A stretch of 32,824 nt of DNA, taken from NCBI RefSeq assembly GCF_964229645.1, contig NZ_CAXREX010000117.1, positions 1 to 32,824 of the forward strand, given 5' to 3'. Source of the DNA: Nioella sp964229645. Its GTDB lineage: Bacteria > Pseudomonadota > Alphaproteobacteria > Rhodobacterales > Rhodobacteraceae. Under the pieces are notes generated by a model that had not been told where the DNA came from, did no database searches, and saw only the letters and a program-made list of their open reading frames with translations. The position numbers and the translations under genes were made by a program. This document shows positions 1-7,454 of the stretch, in pieces; position 1 is the stretch's first letter; every line of letters starts with the position of its first letter.

Positions 1-164
1 GCCCTTTTCTTTTGTGCCCGACCCGGCCCCGCGCATTCGATTAAAAACCCCGACAATTTCTTTCGATTGCCCCATTCGCGCCCGGATTCGGGGGGATAGT
101 CACAACATCCCAAGGGGGCAGACACCTAAGGGCAAACCTAAAAGACCAAACCTGGAGCAAGACA

Positions 165-350
165 ATGATCAAGACCTTCCTGAATTCCGAATCCGGTGCC
201 GTGACTGTTGACTGGGTCGTTCTGACCGCAGCCATCGTGGGCCTGGGCCTCGCTGTCATGGCCGTCGTGTCGGCTGGTGTGGAAAACCTCTCGGGCGACA
301 TCAAGACCCAGCTCGAGACCAACCACATCGACGCGTCCTTCGGCGACTGA
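165..350 (+). CDS. flp: Flp/Fap-type pilin, copy 1
   Basis: Type IVb pilin precursor of 61 residues, the structural subunit of the Tad pilus. It has a short leader (MIKTFLNSESG), then a cleavage site after Gly11, followed by AVTVDW and a hydrophobic helix (about residues 12-35). The mature +5 and +6 residues are Asp and Trp, not the Glu-Tyr of the classical Flp motif. The C-terminal part (ENLSGDIKTQLE) is shared with the other two pilins. The ATG at 165 has a GGAG at 154-157. It is the first gene of the Tad locus and is followed by a terminator at 376-403, so it can be transcribed as a short abundant mRNA. Processing by the CpaA-type peptidase at 10868 is inferred. Confidence 0.93.
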   Translation: MIKTFLNSESGAVTVDWVVLTAAIVGLGLAVMAVVSAGVENLSGDIKTQLETNHIDASFGD

Positions 351-375
351 TCCCGAAGAACAACCTGATACAGAA

Positions 376-403
376 GGGGTCGCGCAATTGCGCGGCCCCT
401 TTT
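376..403 (+). terminator. Rho-independent terminator after flp copy 1
   Basis: A 10-bp stem (376-385 with 390-399, one T-G wobble) with an AATT loop is followed directly by TTTT. It lies 26 nt after the flp1 stop codon. It should end or strongly reduce transcription from flp1 before flp2. Confidence 0.8.
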
Positions 404-444
404 GCGTTTCGAGAATCAAAACTATCCAAAGTTTCTGTTTCCCG

Positions 445-494
445 ATTTCCGCCGCATTTTGTCCTTAATTGCGCATTTCTGCCGCAATTTCGCC
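445..494 (+). repeat. Imperfect 20-bp direct repeat, 30-bp period, upstream of flp copy 2
   Basis: Positions 445-464 and 475-494 match at 16 of 20 bases, around the core ATTTCYGCCGCAWTTT. The period is 30 bp, close to three helical turns, so two proteins could sit on the same DNA face. The repeat lies about 70-120 bp before the flp2 start codon. Part of the second copy plus flanking bases (CAATTTC then GCCCCA-TTCGC) also occurs before flp1 at 54-79. A role as activator or repressor site is inference only. Confidence 0.4.
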
Positions 495-565
495 CCAGTT
501 CGCCCTGATCCTGCCATCGTCTGCTCGGGATGCTGCCACATCCCATAACCCCTGGAGGATCTGCC

Positions 566-763
566 ATGCGAGCCCTTGCCCGCCTGAAGTCTTTTGCCCT
601 GTCCGAATCCGGCGCCGTGACCGTTGATTGGGTCGTCCTGACCGCTGCCCTCGTGGGCCTCGGCCTTGCCGTCACCAATACGGTTGCGGATGGCCTGGAA
701 AGCCTGTCCAACGAAATCAAGACCCAGCTGGAGCGCGACCACATCGTCGAGAGCTTCAACTAA
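566..763 (+). CDS. flp: Flp/Fap-type pilin, copy 2
   Basis: A 65-residue Flp pilin precursor. The leader MRALARLKSFALSESG is longer and more basic than that of copy 1. The predicted cleavage after Gly is followed by AVTVDWVVLTAALVGLGLA, nearly identical to the other copies, and the C-terminal part is more divergent (DGLESLSNEIKTQLE). An upstream in-frame ATG at 530 was rejected because a GGAGGA at 554-559 sits 6 nt before the ATG at 566. The gene stands alone between stem-loops, which suggests its own promoter. It could be a second major subunit or a minor or alternative pilin. Confidence 0.92.
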   Translation: MRALARLKSFALSESGAVTVDWVVLTAALVGLGLAVTNTVADGLESLSNEIKTQLERDHIVESFN

Positions 764-776
764 GCTGACGCGACGG

Positions 777-800
777 GGACCCGCCCTGCCAGGCGGGTCC
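777..800 (+). other. Stem-loop after flp copy 2
   Basis: A perfect 9-bp stem (777-785 with 792-800) with a 6-nt loop starts 13 nt after the flp2 stop. There is no T-tract after it, so it may protect the 3' end of the pilin mRNA or act as a weak or Rho-assisted terminator. The remaining stretch to 976 shows no coding sequence. Confidence 0.5.
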
Positions 801-976
801 GCGCGAATTCAGTTCAAGTTCTACGGACTTGGCGCTTAGCCGTCCTTGCTCTGCCTTGTTTCTGCCCTGCGGGGAGGGTCCAATCCCTCCTGCCCCTACT
901 GAGGGCCAGCGACAGAACGCGCTCTGATCTTCCGCGTCGCGGGGATCGTTCCACAAGGCAATAGCAGGAGCACGCC

Positions 977-1192
977 ATGTCCATGAAATCCCTGAATTCC
1001 TTTCTGTCCGACGAGTCGGGTGCCGTTACCGTCGACTGGGTCGTCCTGACCGCTGCACTGGTGGGCCTGGGGCTTGCCGTGATCTCGGTCGTCTCGGGCG
1101 GGCTCGAAAACCTGTCGGGTGACATCAAGACCCAACTGGAAGCCGACCACGTGACCGCGGGCTTCTCGTCCTCGACCACCACCACCGATTGA
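977..1192 (+). CDS. flp: Flp/Fap-type pilin, copy 3
   Basis: A 71-residue Flp pilin precursor. The leader MSMKSLNSFLSDESG is followed by AVTVDW and the hydrophobic helix, again with Asp at +5 and Trp at +6 after the predicted cleavage. The tail ends in a Ser/Thr-rich stretch (SSSTTTTD) missing from copies 1 and 2, which would change the exposed end of the subunit. The SD AGGAG at 966-970 lies 6 nt before the ATG at 977. It is the last pilin before cpaB and is followed by a strong GC stem-loop at 1208-1238. Confidence 0.92.
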   Translation: MSMKSLNSFLSDESGAVTVDWVVLTAALVGLGLAVISVVSGGLENLSGDIKTQLEADHVTAGFSSSTTTTD

Positions 1193-1207
1193 TGGGTCGG
1201 ACCGGCA

Positions 1208-1238
1208 CCGGGGGGCGGCCCGATGGCTTGCCCCCCGG
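1208..1238 (+). other. GC-rich stem-loop between flp copy 3 and cpaB
   Basis: A perfect 9-bp stem (1208-1216 with 1230-1238) of almost only G and C, with a 13-nt loop. There is no T-tract. It lies 15 nt after flp3 and could attenuate readthrough into cpaB or stabilise the flp3 message. Confidence 0.45.
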
Positions 1239-1365
1239 CGGCCAGATGTCGAAACAGGGTCGTCCCCTGACCATTCTTTTGCCCAAATTCTTTGCCAGTC
1301 TTCCCCGAATGGAATTGCGCCGGGCCCTGTCCGGCGCTGCGAACAGAACGATAAAGGGCAGTAAC

Positions 1366-2187
1366 ATGCGAGTCATCTTCGGACTTGTCCTGATCATCGG
1401 CGTGGGCCTTGCTGGCTTCGCCGTCTACGTGGCCAAAGACCGGTTCACGCAGTATCAGGCCGCGCTCGCTTCGCAGCGAGACGAAATCGTGCCGACCACC
1501 ACCGTCTACGTGGTGACCCGGCAAATCCGCTACGGCGAGGAACTGCGCCCGCAGGACGTAAGGGCCATCGAATGGCCCGAGGAATTCGTCCCCTTCGGCG
1601 CCTTTACCAACGCAAGCGATCTCTTCCCCGAGGACGCGGGCGAGATGCGGACAGTCCTGCGCACCATGGAACGTCATGAGCCGGTGCTGGTGTCCAAGGT
1701 CACCGCTCCCGGCGAAGATGCCGGCGTCGCCTCGCGGCTGGAACGCGGGATGCGCGCCCTGGCGTTGCGGGTCGACGTGGCCAGCGGCGTGTCCGGTTTC
1801 CTGCGCCCCGGTGACCGGGTCGATGTCTACTGGACCGGCAACGCGCGCGGTGAAAGCGTCACCCGGCTGATCCAGGCTTCGCTTCAGATCATCGCAATCG
1901 ACCAGATCGCCGACGAGGATCGCAACAACCCGACCATCGCCCGCACCATCACCGTCGAGGCCCCGCCCGACCGGGTGGCCGCGCTGGCACAGGCCCAGTC
2001 CACCGGAAGCCTGACCCTGGCACTGGTCGGTGTGCGCGACGACACCGAGTCCGAGATGATCGAGATCACCCAGGACAGCCTGCTCGGCGTGCAGGAAGCT
2101 CAGCAGGACGCGGGCCCCCGCATCTGCACCGTGCGCAACCGTCGGGGCGCCGAGGTGATCGTGACCCAGGTGCCGTGCACCAACTGA
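1366..2187 (+). CDS. cpaB: Flp pilus assembly protein CpaB/RcpC
   Basis: A 273-residue periplasmic Tad assembly protein. An N-terminal membrane anchor (about residues 3-22, GLVLIIGVGLAGFAVYVA) is followed by the CpaB/SAF region (TVYVVTRQIRYGEELRPQDV, about residues 46-65) and the RcpC-type C-terminal domain (LRVDVASGVSGFLRPGDRVDV). The family works with the secretin CpaC at the outer membrane. The ATG at 1366 was chosen over frame-internal positions from 1189 on because the hydrophobic anchor starts there. The SD is weak (AAAGGG, 1353-1358). A terminator follows at 2205-2240, so cpaB closes the pilin-proximal unit. Confidence 0.93.
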   Translation: MRVIFGLVLIIGVGLAGFAVYVAKDRFTQYQAALASQRDEIVPTTTVYVVTRQIRYGEELRPQDVRAIEWPEEFVPFGAFTNASDLFPEDAGEMRTVLRTMERHEPVLVSKVTAPGEDAGVASRLERGMRALALRVDVASGVSGFLRPGDRVDVYWTGNARGESVTRLIQASLQIIAIDQIADEDRNNPTIARTITVEAPPDRVAALAQAQSTGSLTLALVGVRDDTESEMIEITQDSLLGVQEAQQDAGPRICTVRNRRGAEVIVTQVPCTN

Positions 2188-2204
2188 GCCAATCGACCCC
2201 TGAA

Positions 2205-2240
2205 ACCGGCCCTCATGACCTTGGGGGCCGGTCTTCTTTT
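2205..2240 (+). terminator. Rho-independent terminator after cpaB
   Basis: An 8-bp stem (2205-2212 with 2225-2232, ACCGGCCC/GGGCCGGT) is followed by CTTCTTTT. It lies 17 nt after the cpaB stop. The 152 bp from here to cpaC hold no gene, so they probably contain a separate promoter for cpaC onward. I could not pick a convincing -35/-10 pair in them. Confidence 0.8.
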
Positions 2241-2392
2241 GCGTCCACCCCAACCCGATCGTGCTTTCTGCACAACATGAGAGTCGCGCCGCAAACGACT
2301 GATTCTTGCGCCAGAAGTCGATTTCGGGCATTGTGCGACGAAAGGGACACAGAATTCCCGTCCGAAAACGTGATCAGAGAGGCAGGATCACA

Positions 2393-3805
2393 ATGAGCAT
2401 GTTGCGCCATTTTTGCGCCGTCCTTCTTGGATGTGCGCTGAGTTTTTCGCTACCGGCGGTTTCCCATTCGCAGGCCCTTCGCGTTCTAGAAGGCGCGACG
2501 TCTGCCACGTTGCGGGTGCCGATGAACCGGGCTGTCGTGGTCGAGAGCGAGGCGCTCTTTGCCGAACTGTCCGTCGCCAACCCCCAGATCGCCGACATCG
2601 CCACCTTGTCCGAGCGCACCATCTACGTGCTTGGCCGCGCGCCCGGCCGCACCACGATGACCCTGCTCAGCGTCGAGGGGCAATTGATCGCGAACGTGGA
2701 GATTCAGGTCGTCCCCGACCTTGCCGAGTTCCGCGAGCGACTTCAGGAAATTCTGCCGAGCGAGCCGGTCGAGGTGCGCAGCGCGAATGACGGTATCGTT
2801 CTGTCGGGCACCGTGTCGTCGGGCCAGGTGCTCGACCGCGCACTGGAGCTGGCCGAACGCTACGCGCCCGGACGTGTTTCGAACATGATGATGGTGGGCG
2901 GTAGCCAGCAGGTGATGCTGCGCGTCCGCTTCGCTGAAATGTCGCGTAGCGTCAGCCGCGAGCTTGGGGCCTCTCTCGGGATCTCGGGATCGGCCTTTGG
3001 CGGCAATGGCGGCACAACGCTTGGAACGGGCGGCATGAATGCCACGGGTCCCGCCACCTTTGGCGTGGGCCAGTCCCTTCCCGCCAACACCACCGGACGA
3101 AACGGCGCGCTTGGCATCAGCTTCGGCAATAACAGCTTGCAACTGTCGGTGATGCTGGAAGCCCTCGAAAGCAATGGTGTCGTGCGCACCCTGGCAGAGC
3201 CGAGCCTCAGCGCTTTGTCCGGGGCAACCGCCAATTTCAACGCCGGCGGGGAATTCGCGGTTCCGGTTCAGACCGAGAGTGGAATTTCCGTTGAATTCCG
3301 ACCCTTTGGCGTCAACCTCACCTTCACACCAACCGTTGTGTCCGATGAAACGATCAACCTTCAACTGGCGGCAGAGGTCTCGGCCATCGACTCCCTCGTG
3401 CCCACGGTGAACGGCGTTCCCGGCCTGCGCACCCGCACCGCGTCGACCACGGTCGAAATGCGCGACGGGGAAAGCTTCGCCATCGCCGGGCTTCTTCAAG
3501 ACGATTTCCGCGACTCGATCGGCCAGGTGCCCTGGCTTGGTGACATTCCCGTTCTGGGCGCGCTCTTCCGCAGCGCGAGCTACCAGCGAGAACAGTCGGA
3601 ACTCGTGATCATCGTCACCGCGCATCTGGTGTCGCCCACCCGCGGCGAGGCCTTCGCCCTGCCCACCGACCGCATCCGCATCCCGACCGAGAACGAATTG
3701 TTCCTCTTCGGCCTGACCGCCGGTCACACCACCGACCCCGACAGCCCGGCTGGCGATGTTGCCCAGCAGGATTTCAGCGGCTCCTACGGCTACGTGATGG
3801 AGTAA
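2393..3805 (+). CDS. cpaC: Tad secretin CpaC/RcpA
   Basis: A 470-residue outer-membrane secretin, the channel through which the Flp pilus leaves the cell. A signal peptide (about residues 1-29) is followed by the pilus secretin N-domain (LRVPMNRAVVVESEALFAELSVANP), a BON-like region (about 115-165) and the secretin core. The core ends in the family signature VPWLGDIPVLGALFR and ELVIIVTAHLVSP. A Gly/Asn/Thr-rich insert (about residues 200-230) precedes the gate region. The ATG at 2393 has AGGA five nt upstream; the open frame starting at 2306 lacks this. The next gene starts 4 nt after its stop. Confidence 0.95.
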   Translation: MSMLRHFCAVLLGCALSFSLPAVSHSQALRVLEGATSATLRVPMNRAVVVESEALFAELSVANPQIADIATLSERTIYVLGRAPGRTTMTLLSVEGQLIANVEIQVVPDLAEFRERLQEILPSEPVEVRSANDGIVLSGTVSSGQVLDRALELAERYAPGRVSNMMMVGGSQQVMLRVRFAEMSRSVSRELGASLGISGSAFGGNGGTTLGTGGMNATGPATFGVGQSLPANTTGRNGALGISFGNNSLQLSVMLEALESNGVVRTLAEPSLSALSGATANFNAGGEFAVPVQTESGISVEFRPFGVNLTFTPTVVSDETINLQLAAEVSAIDSLVPTVNGVPGLRTRTASTTVEMRDGESFAIAGLLQDDFRDSIGQVPWLGDIPVLGALFRSASYQREQSELVIIVTAHLVSPTRGEAFALPTDRIRIPTENELFLFGLTAGHTTDPDSPAGDVAQQDFSGSYGYVME

Positions 3806-3809
3806 GGAC

Positions 3810-4427
3810 ATGGCACGCAAACTGACCACCCTTCTTCTTGCCGGCGTCACCGTCCTGGCCCTGACGGGCTGCGACCGCATCCGAAACGTGGGCGAGGCTG
3901 GCCGCTTCCTGGACGAGGGCGGCTTCGGCGACCCGACGATGAACAACATGCTGGTGATGACGGGGCAGCGCAGCTATGTCGAAGAGCTTTCGACCCGATT
4001 TGCGCAGGAAGTTCCGACCACCATCAATTTTGCCTTCAACAGCGCTACGCTGGACCAACAGGCTCGCGCCGTCCTGCGTCAGCAGGCGCAGTGGATCCTG
4101 CAATTCCCCGAAGTGCGGTTCAGCGTTTACGGCCATACCGACCTGGTGGGGTCTGACGCCTACAACCAGGCGCTCGGCATGCGCCGCGCGCGCGCGGCGG
4201 TGAACTACCTGGTCAGCCAGGGCATCGACCGCAGCCGACTGGAAGCCCTTGTTTCCCTTGGCGAAACGCAGCCCATCGTGGCCACGCAGGAACGCGAACT
4301 GCGCAACCGGCGCACCGTGACGGAGGTGTCGGGCTTCGTGCAAAACGACCCGCTCGTTCTCGACGGGCGTTACGCGGATATCGTCTATCGCGCCTATGGT
4401 GGCGCGCGCTCGACGGCGGCCAACTAA
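3810..4427 (+). CDS. OmpA-family lipoprotein of the Tad locus
   Basis: A 205-residue predicted outer-membrane lipoprotein. The lipobox LTGC puts the lipidated Cys at residue 21. The second half is an OmpA/Pal-type peptidoglycan-binding domain (INFAFNSATLDQQA, then GHTDLVGSDAYNQALGMRRARAAVNYL), with the conserved Asp and Arg that contact diaminopimelate in the family. It is only 4 nt from cpaC and occupies the place where many Tad loci encode the lipoprotein CpaD. It probably anchors or stabilises the secretin at the cell wall; this is inferred from position. It is distinct from the housekeeping pal at 25764-26267. Confidence 0.88.
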   Translation: MARKLTTLLLAGVTVLALTGCDRIRNVGEAGRFLDEGGFGDPTMNNMLVMTGQRSYVEELSTRFAQEVPTTINFAFNSATLDQQARAVLRQQAQWILQFPEVRFSVYGHTDLVGSDAYNQALGMRRARAAVNYLVSQGIDRSRLEALVSLGETQPIVATQERELRNRRTVTEVSGFVQNDPLVLDGRYADIVYRAYGGARSTAAN

Positions 4428-4475
4428 GGCCGTCATCGTCTCCATAACTCCCGGTGAATACCCAATAGTTTCGGC

Positions 4476-4513
4476 TTTTTGGTCGTATTGTTGCCCAACT
4501 TGGCGACCACAAA
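4476..4513 (+). other. Imperfect dyad upstream of cpaE
   Basis: Positions 4476-4485 pair with 4504-4513 at 9 of 10 bases (core TGGTCG/CGACCA), with an 18-nt centre. It lies in the 215-bp non-coding gap between the OmpA lipoprotein gene and cpaE. It is either an RNA hairpin or a regulator site. No T-tract follows on the + strand, so it is not a standard terminator. Confidence 0.4.
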
Positions 4514-4642
4514 GATCATCGGAGGCAAGGTGCGAGGTCCTGATCGAGCGGGAATCCTTCCAGTCCTCCCGGTGGCGGCGCGACGGTCGCGGCCGAATGA
4601 CAACCGACCCGGATGAAATCCGGGCGATCCGGGAATATGACG

Positions 4643-5974
4643 ATGAGTGGAGGCTTGGCTCTCAAATCGAACCCCGCACCGATCGTGGCGTGCACCATCG
4701 CCCGCGACGTGCAGACGTTCGACCTGCTGATCGATGACATCGAAGCCGAACTGGGCGAAGCCTGGGGCGACCTCAATTTCATGGAGGCCCAGGCTTTCTT
4801 TACGCAGCCTGAGGCAGAAGATCTGGAATTCGTGGCCCTTGCGGTCGATGACGAAGATGAACAGGACGTCGAACTGATCATCCGCATCATCGAACAGGCC
4901 AAGGAACGCGACATCAAGGTCATCCTCGTGGCCGAGGACGTCAGCCCGCCCATTCTGCACCGTCTGCTGAAGGCCGGAACCGATGATTTCGTGCCCTACC
5001 CGTTGCCCGAGCAGGCTTTCCACCAGTCGGTGGAACGCATTCGGTCCGGTCAGGGTGTGGCAGAGGCCCCGATGCCCGTGCCGGCACCGGCGGCAGCTCC
5101 GGCTGAAGCCCCGGTTCAGGCAGCCCCTGTCCCGGCCGCCCCGGAACCCGCCCCCGCGGCACCCGCACCGACGCTGGCCACCACCATCAGCCGCAAGGAT
5201 CGCGTGCTGTTTGCCGTGCAGTCCATGTCGGGCGGCACCGGCGCGACCACGCTGGCGGTGAACCTGGCCTGGGAACTGGCCAATGTGGACAAGAAGAAAT
5301 CGCCGACGGTCTGCCTGATCGATCTGGATCTCCAGTTCGGCTCGACCTCGACCTATCTCGACCTGACGCGCCGCGACGTGATCTTCGAAGTGCTGTCCGA
5401 GGCGCAAACGATGGACGAGCAGGCCTTCCGCCAGGCGCTGCAAAGCTATGATGGCAAGCTGTCGGTCTTTACCGCGCCGGCCGATATCCTGCCGCTCGAC
5501 CTGATCGGCCCCGAAGAGGTGGAGGCGCTTCTCAAACTGGCGCAGGAATGCTTCGACATCGTGATCGTGGATATGCCGACGACGATCGTGCAATGGACCG
5601 AAACCGTTCTGAATGCCGCCGATGTCTATTTCGCGACGCTCGAACTCGACATGCGCTCGGCCCAGAACACGATGCGCTTCATCAAGGCGTTGCAGGCCGA
5701 AGACCTGCCTCTTGAAAAGGTGCACTACGTGCTGAACCGCGCCCCCAAAGGGCTCGACATGAGCGGCAAGACCCGCGTCAAGCGCCTTGGCGAAAGCCTG
5801 GGCATCGAGCTCAAGACGCAGCTTCCCGATGGTGCCAAGCAGGTGACGCAGGCCTGCGACCACGGGGCCCCGCTGGCCGAGTTCGGCAAGAAAAACCCAC
5901 TGCGCAAGGAAATCGCCAAGATGGCGAAGACCCTGCACGATGCAATCATGTCTGATGCCGCTGCTGCGGGCTGA
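4643..5974 (+). CDS. cpaE: Tad pilus localisation ATPase CpaE/TadZ
   Basis: A 443-residue CpaE/TadZ protein. Residues about 10-135 form a receiver-like domain (IVACTIARDVQTFDLLIDDIE). A Pro/Ala-rich linker follows, and then a MinD/ParA-type ATPase from about residue 185. The P-loop reads SGGTGATT (196-203) and lacks the usual lysine, as in TadZ proteins. The family places the Tad machine at a cell pole or patch. Start choice is uncertain: in-frame ATGs lie at 4613, 4637 and 4643. The last fits GGGAA 7 nt upstream and the family's usual N-terminal length. The cpaF gene begins 11 nt downstream. Confidence 0.92.
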   Translation: MSGGLALKSNPAPIVACTIARDVQTFDLLIDDIEAELGEAWGDLNFMEAQAFFTQPEAEDLEFVALAVDDEDEQDVELIIRIIEQAKERDIKVILVAEDVSPPILHRLLKAGTDDFVPYPLPEQAFHQSVERIRSGQGVAEAPMPVPAPAAAPAEAPVQAAPVPAAPEPAPAAPAPTLATTISRKDRVLFAVQSMSGGTGATTLAVNLAWELANVDKKKSPTVCLIDLDLQFGSTSTYLDLTRRDVIFEVLSEAQTMDEQAFRQALQSYDGKLSVFTAPADILPLDLIGPEEVEALLKLAQECFDIVIVDMPTTIVQWTETVLNAADVYFATLELDMRSAQNTMRFIKALQAEDLPLEKVHYVLNRAPKGLDMSGKTRVKRLGESLGIELKTQLPDGAKQVTQACDHGAPLAEFGKKNPLRKEIAKMAKTLHDAIMSDAAAAG

Positions 5975-5985
5975 GGAGGCCGGGA

Positions 5986-7449
5986 ATGTTTTCTCGCTAC
6001 AAGAAATCGACCAACGCAAGCCCGGTGCACCCCGCGCTGATGACGGACCCCGAGCCGGCGGCAGCCGCCGCGGCTCCGGCCCTGGCTGAGGGCGAGCGTC
6101 CGAAGGTCACCCGCAAACCCAAGCCGGTCTCCAGCAAGCCTGCCGCCGAACCGGTGGCGCAGGACAAGGAAGCCAAGCGCCGTGCCCGTCTGGACGAAAT
6201 CAAGACGGAGATGCATTCGCGCCTGCTGGACAACCTCAACCTGTCCGCACTGGAAAACGCCAAGGAAAGCGAACTTCGCGCGGAAATCAACGCGATCACC
6301 ACCGACGAGCTGTCGGATATGGGCGTCGTGCTGAACCGCGAGGACCGCCAGACGCTGCAAACGGAGCTTTTCGACGAGGTGACGGGCCTGGGCCCTCTTG
6401 AGCCCCTGCTCAAGGACGACACCGTCAACGATATTCTGATCAACGGCCCCTACAACGTGTTCATCGAACGGGCGGGCAAGTTGCAGAAGTCGGATTGCCG
6501 CTTCAAGGACGAACGCCACCTGCTGCGCATCATCGACAAGATCGTTTCGGCCGTGGGTCGCCGCGTCGATGAATCGAACCCCTATGTGGACGCCCGTCTG
6601 AAAGACGGCTCGCGTTTCAACGCGATGGTGCCGCCCGTGGGGGTGGATGGCTCGCTTGTCTCCATTCGTAAGTTCAAGAAGGACAAGCTTGGCATCGACG
6701 ACCTGGTCAAGTTCGGCGCCTTCAACGAGGAAATGGCCGCCTACCTGCAAGCCGCCGTGGCCACGCGCCTAAACGTGATCGTGTCGGGCGGGACGGGGTC
6801 CGGTAAGACGACCACGCTCAATGCACTGTCGTCCTTCATCGACAATTCCGAACGCATCCTGACCATCGAGGACACCGCGGAACTTCAGCTTCAGCAGGAG
6901 CATGTGGGCCGGATGGAAAGCCGTCCGCCCAACGTGGAAGGCAAGGGCGCGGTCACGCAGCGCGACTGTCTTCGCAACGCGCTGCGGATGCGCCCCGACC
7001 GCATCATCGTCGGCGAAACCCGTGGCGAGGAAGTGATCGACATGTTGCAGGCCATGAACACGGGTCACGACGGATCGATGACCACGATCCACGCCAACAG
7101 CGCCCGCGATGGTGTCAGCCGCCTGGAAAACATGATTGCCATGGCCGGGATCAAAATGCCGATCAAGGCCGTGCGCAGCCAGATCGCAAGCGCCGTGAAC
7201 CTCATCGTGCAGGCCAGCCGCCTTCAGGACGGCAGCCGCCGCATGGTCTCGATCACCGAGATCACCGGCATGGAAGGCGACGTGATCTCGATGCAGGAGG
7301 TGTTTCGCTACGAGCGTCTCGGGCTCAAGCCAGATGGCACCATCATCGGCCGCTTCACTGCCTGCGGCGTGCGCTCGCACTATTCCGAACGCTTCCGCCA
7401 GTGGGGCTATGACCTGCCGGCCTCGATCTATGAACCCGCAGGGGACTGA
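5986..7449 (+). CDS. cpaF: Tad secretion ATPase CpaF/TadA
   Basis: A 487-residue hexameric secretion ATPase (GspE/VirB11 superfamily) that powers Flp pilus assembly at the inner-membrane platform TadB/TadC. A Pro/Ala/Lys-rich N-terminal extension (about 1-65) precedes the N-domain (LDEVTGLGPLEPLLKDDTVNDILING type). The Walker A is GGTGSGKT at residues 268-275. The Asp box, Walker B (RPDRIIVGETRGEE) and His box (GSMTTIHANSARD) are all present, so the enzyme looks active. The ATG at 5986 follows GAGGAGG. It lies between cpaE (11 nt) and tadB (5 nt), in one operon. Confidence 0.97.
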   Translation: MFSRYKKSTNASPVHPALMTDPEPAAAAAAPALAEGERPKVTRKPKPVSSKPAAEPVAQDKEAKRRARLDEIKTEMHSRLLDNLNLSALENAKESELRAEINAITTDELSDMGVVLNREDRQTLQTELFDEVTGLGPLEPLLKDDTVNDILINGPYNVFIERAGKLQKSDCRFKDERHLLRIIDKIVSAVGRRVDESNPYVDARLKDGSRFNAMVPPVGVDGSLVSIRKFKKDKLGIDDLVKFGAFNEEMAAYLQAAVATRLNVIVSGGTGSGKTTTLNALSSFIDNSERILTIEDTAELQLQQEHVGRMESRPPNVEGKGAVTQRDCLRNALRMRPDRIIVGETRGEEVIDMLQAMNTGHDGSMTTIHANSARDGVSRLENMIAMAGIKMPIKAVRSQIASAVNLIVQASRLQDGSRRMVSITEITGMEGDVISMQEVFRYERLGLKPDGTIIGRFTACGVRSHYSERFRQWGYDLPASIYEPAGD

Positions 7450-7454
7450 CGACC

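Noticed and set aside
1..164. Search for a gene or a clear promoter before flp1.
   Set aside because: No frame with SD and family features and no convincing -35/-10 pair. The first bases could be the tail of an upstream terminator, but its stem is outside the window.
814..2331. Long open frame on the minus strand opposite flp3 and cpaB (505 codons).
   Set aside because: It is antisense to clear pilin and cpaB genes and rich in Gly, His, Asp and Arg without domains, typical of antisense frames in GC-rich DNA.
4433..6019. Minus-strand open frame of 528 codons opposite cpaE.
   Set aside because: Composition (His, Arg, Gly, Gln) and absence of domains indicate a shadow of cpaE.
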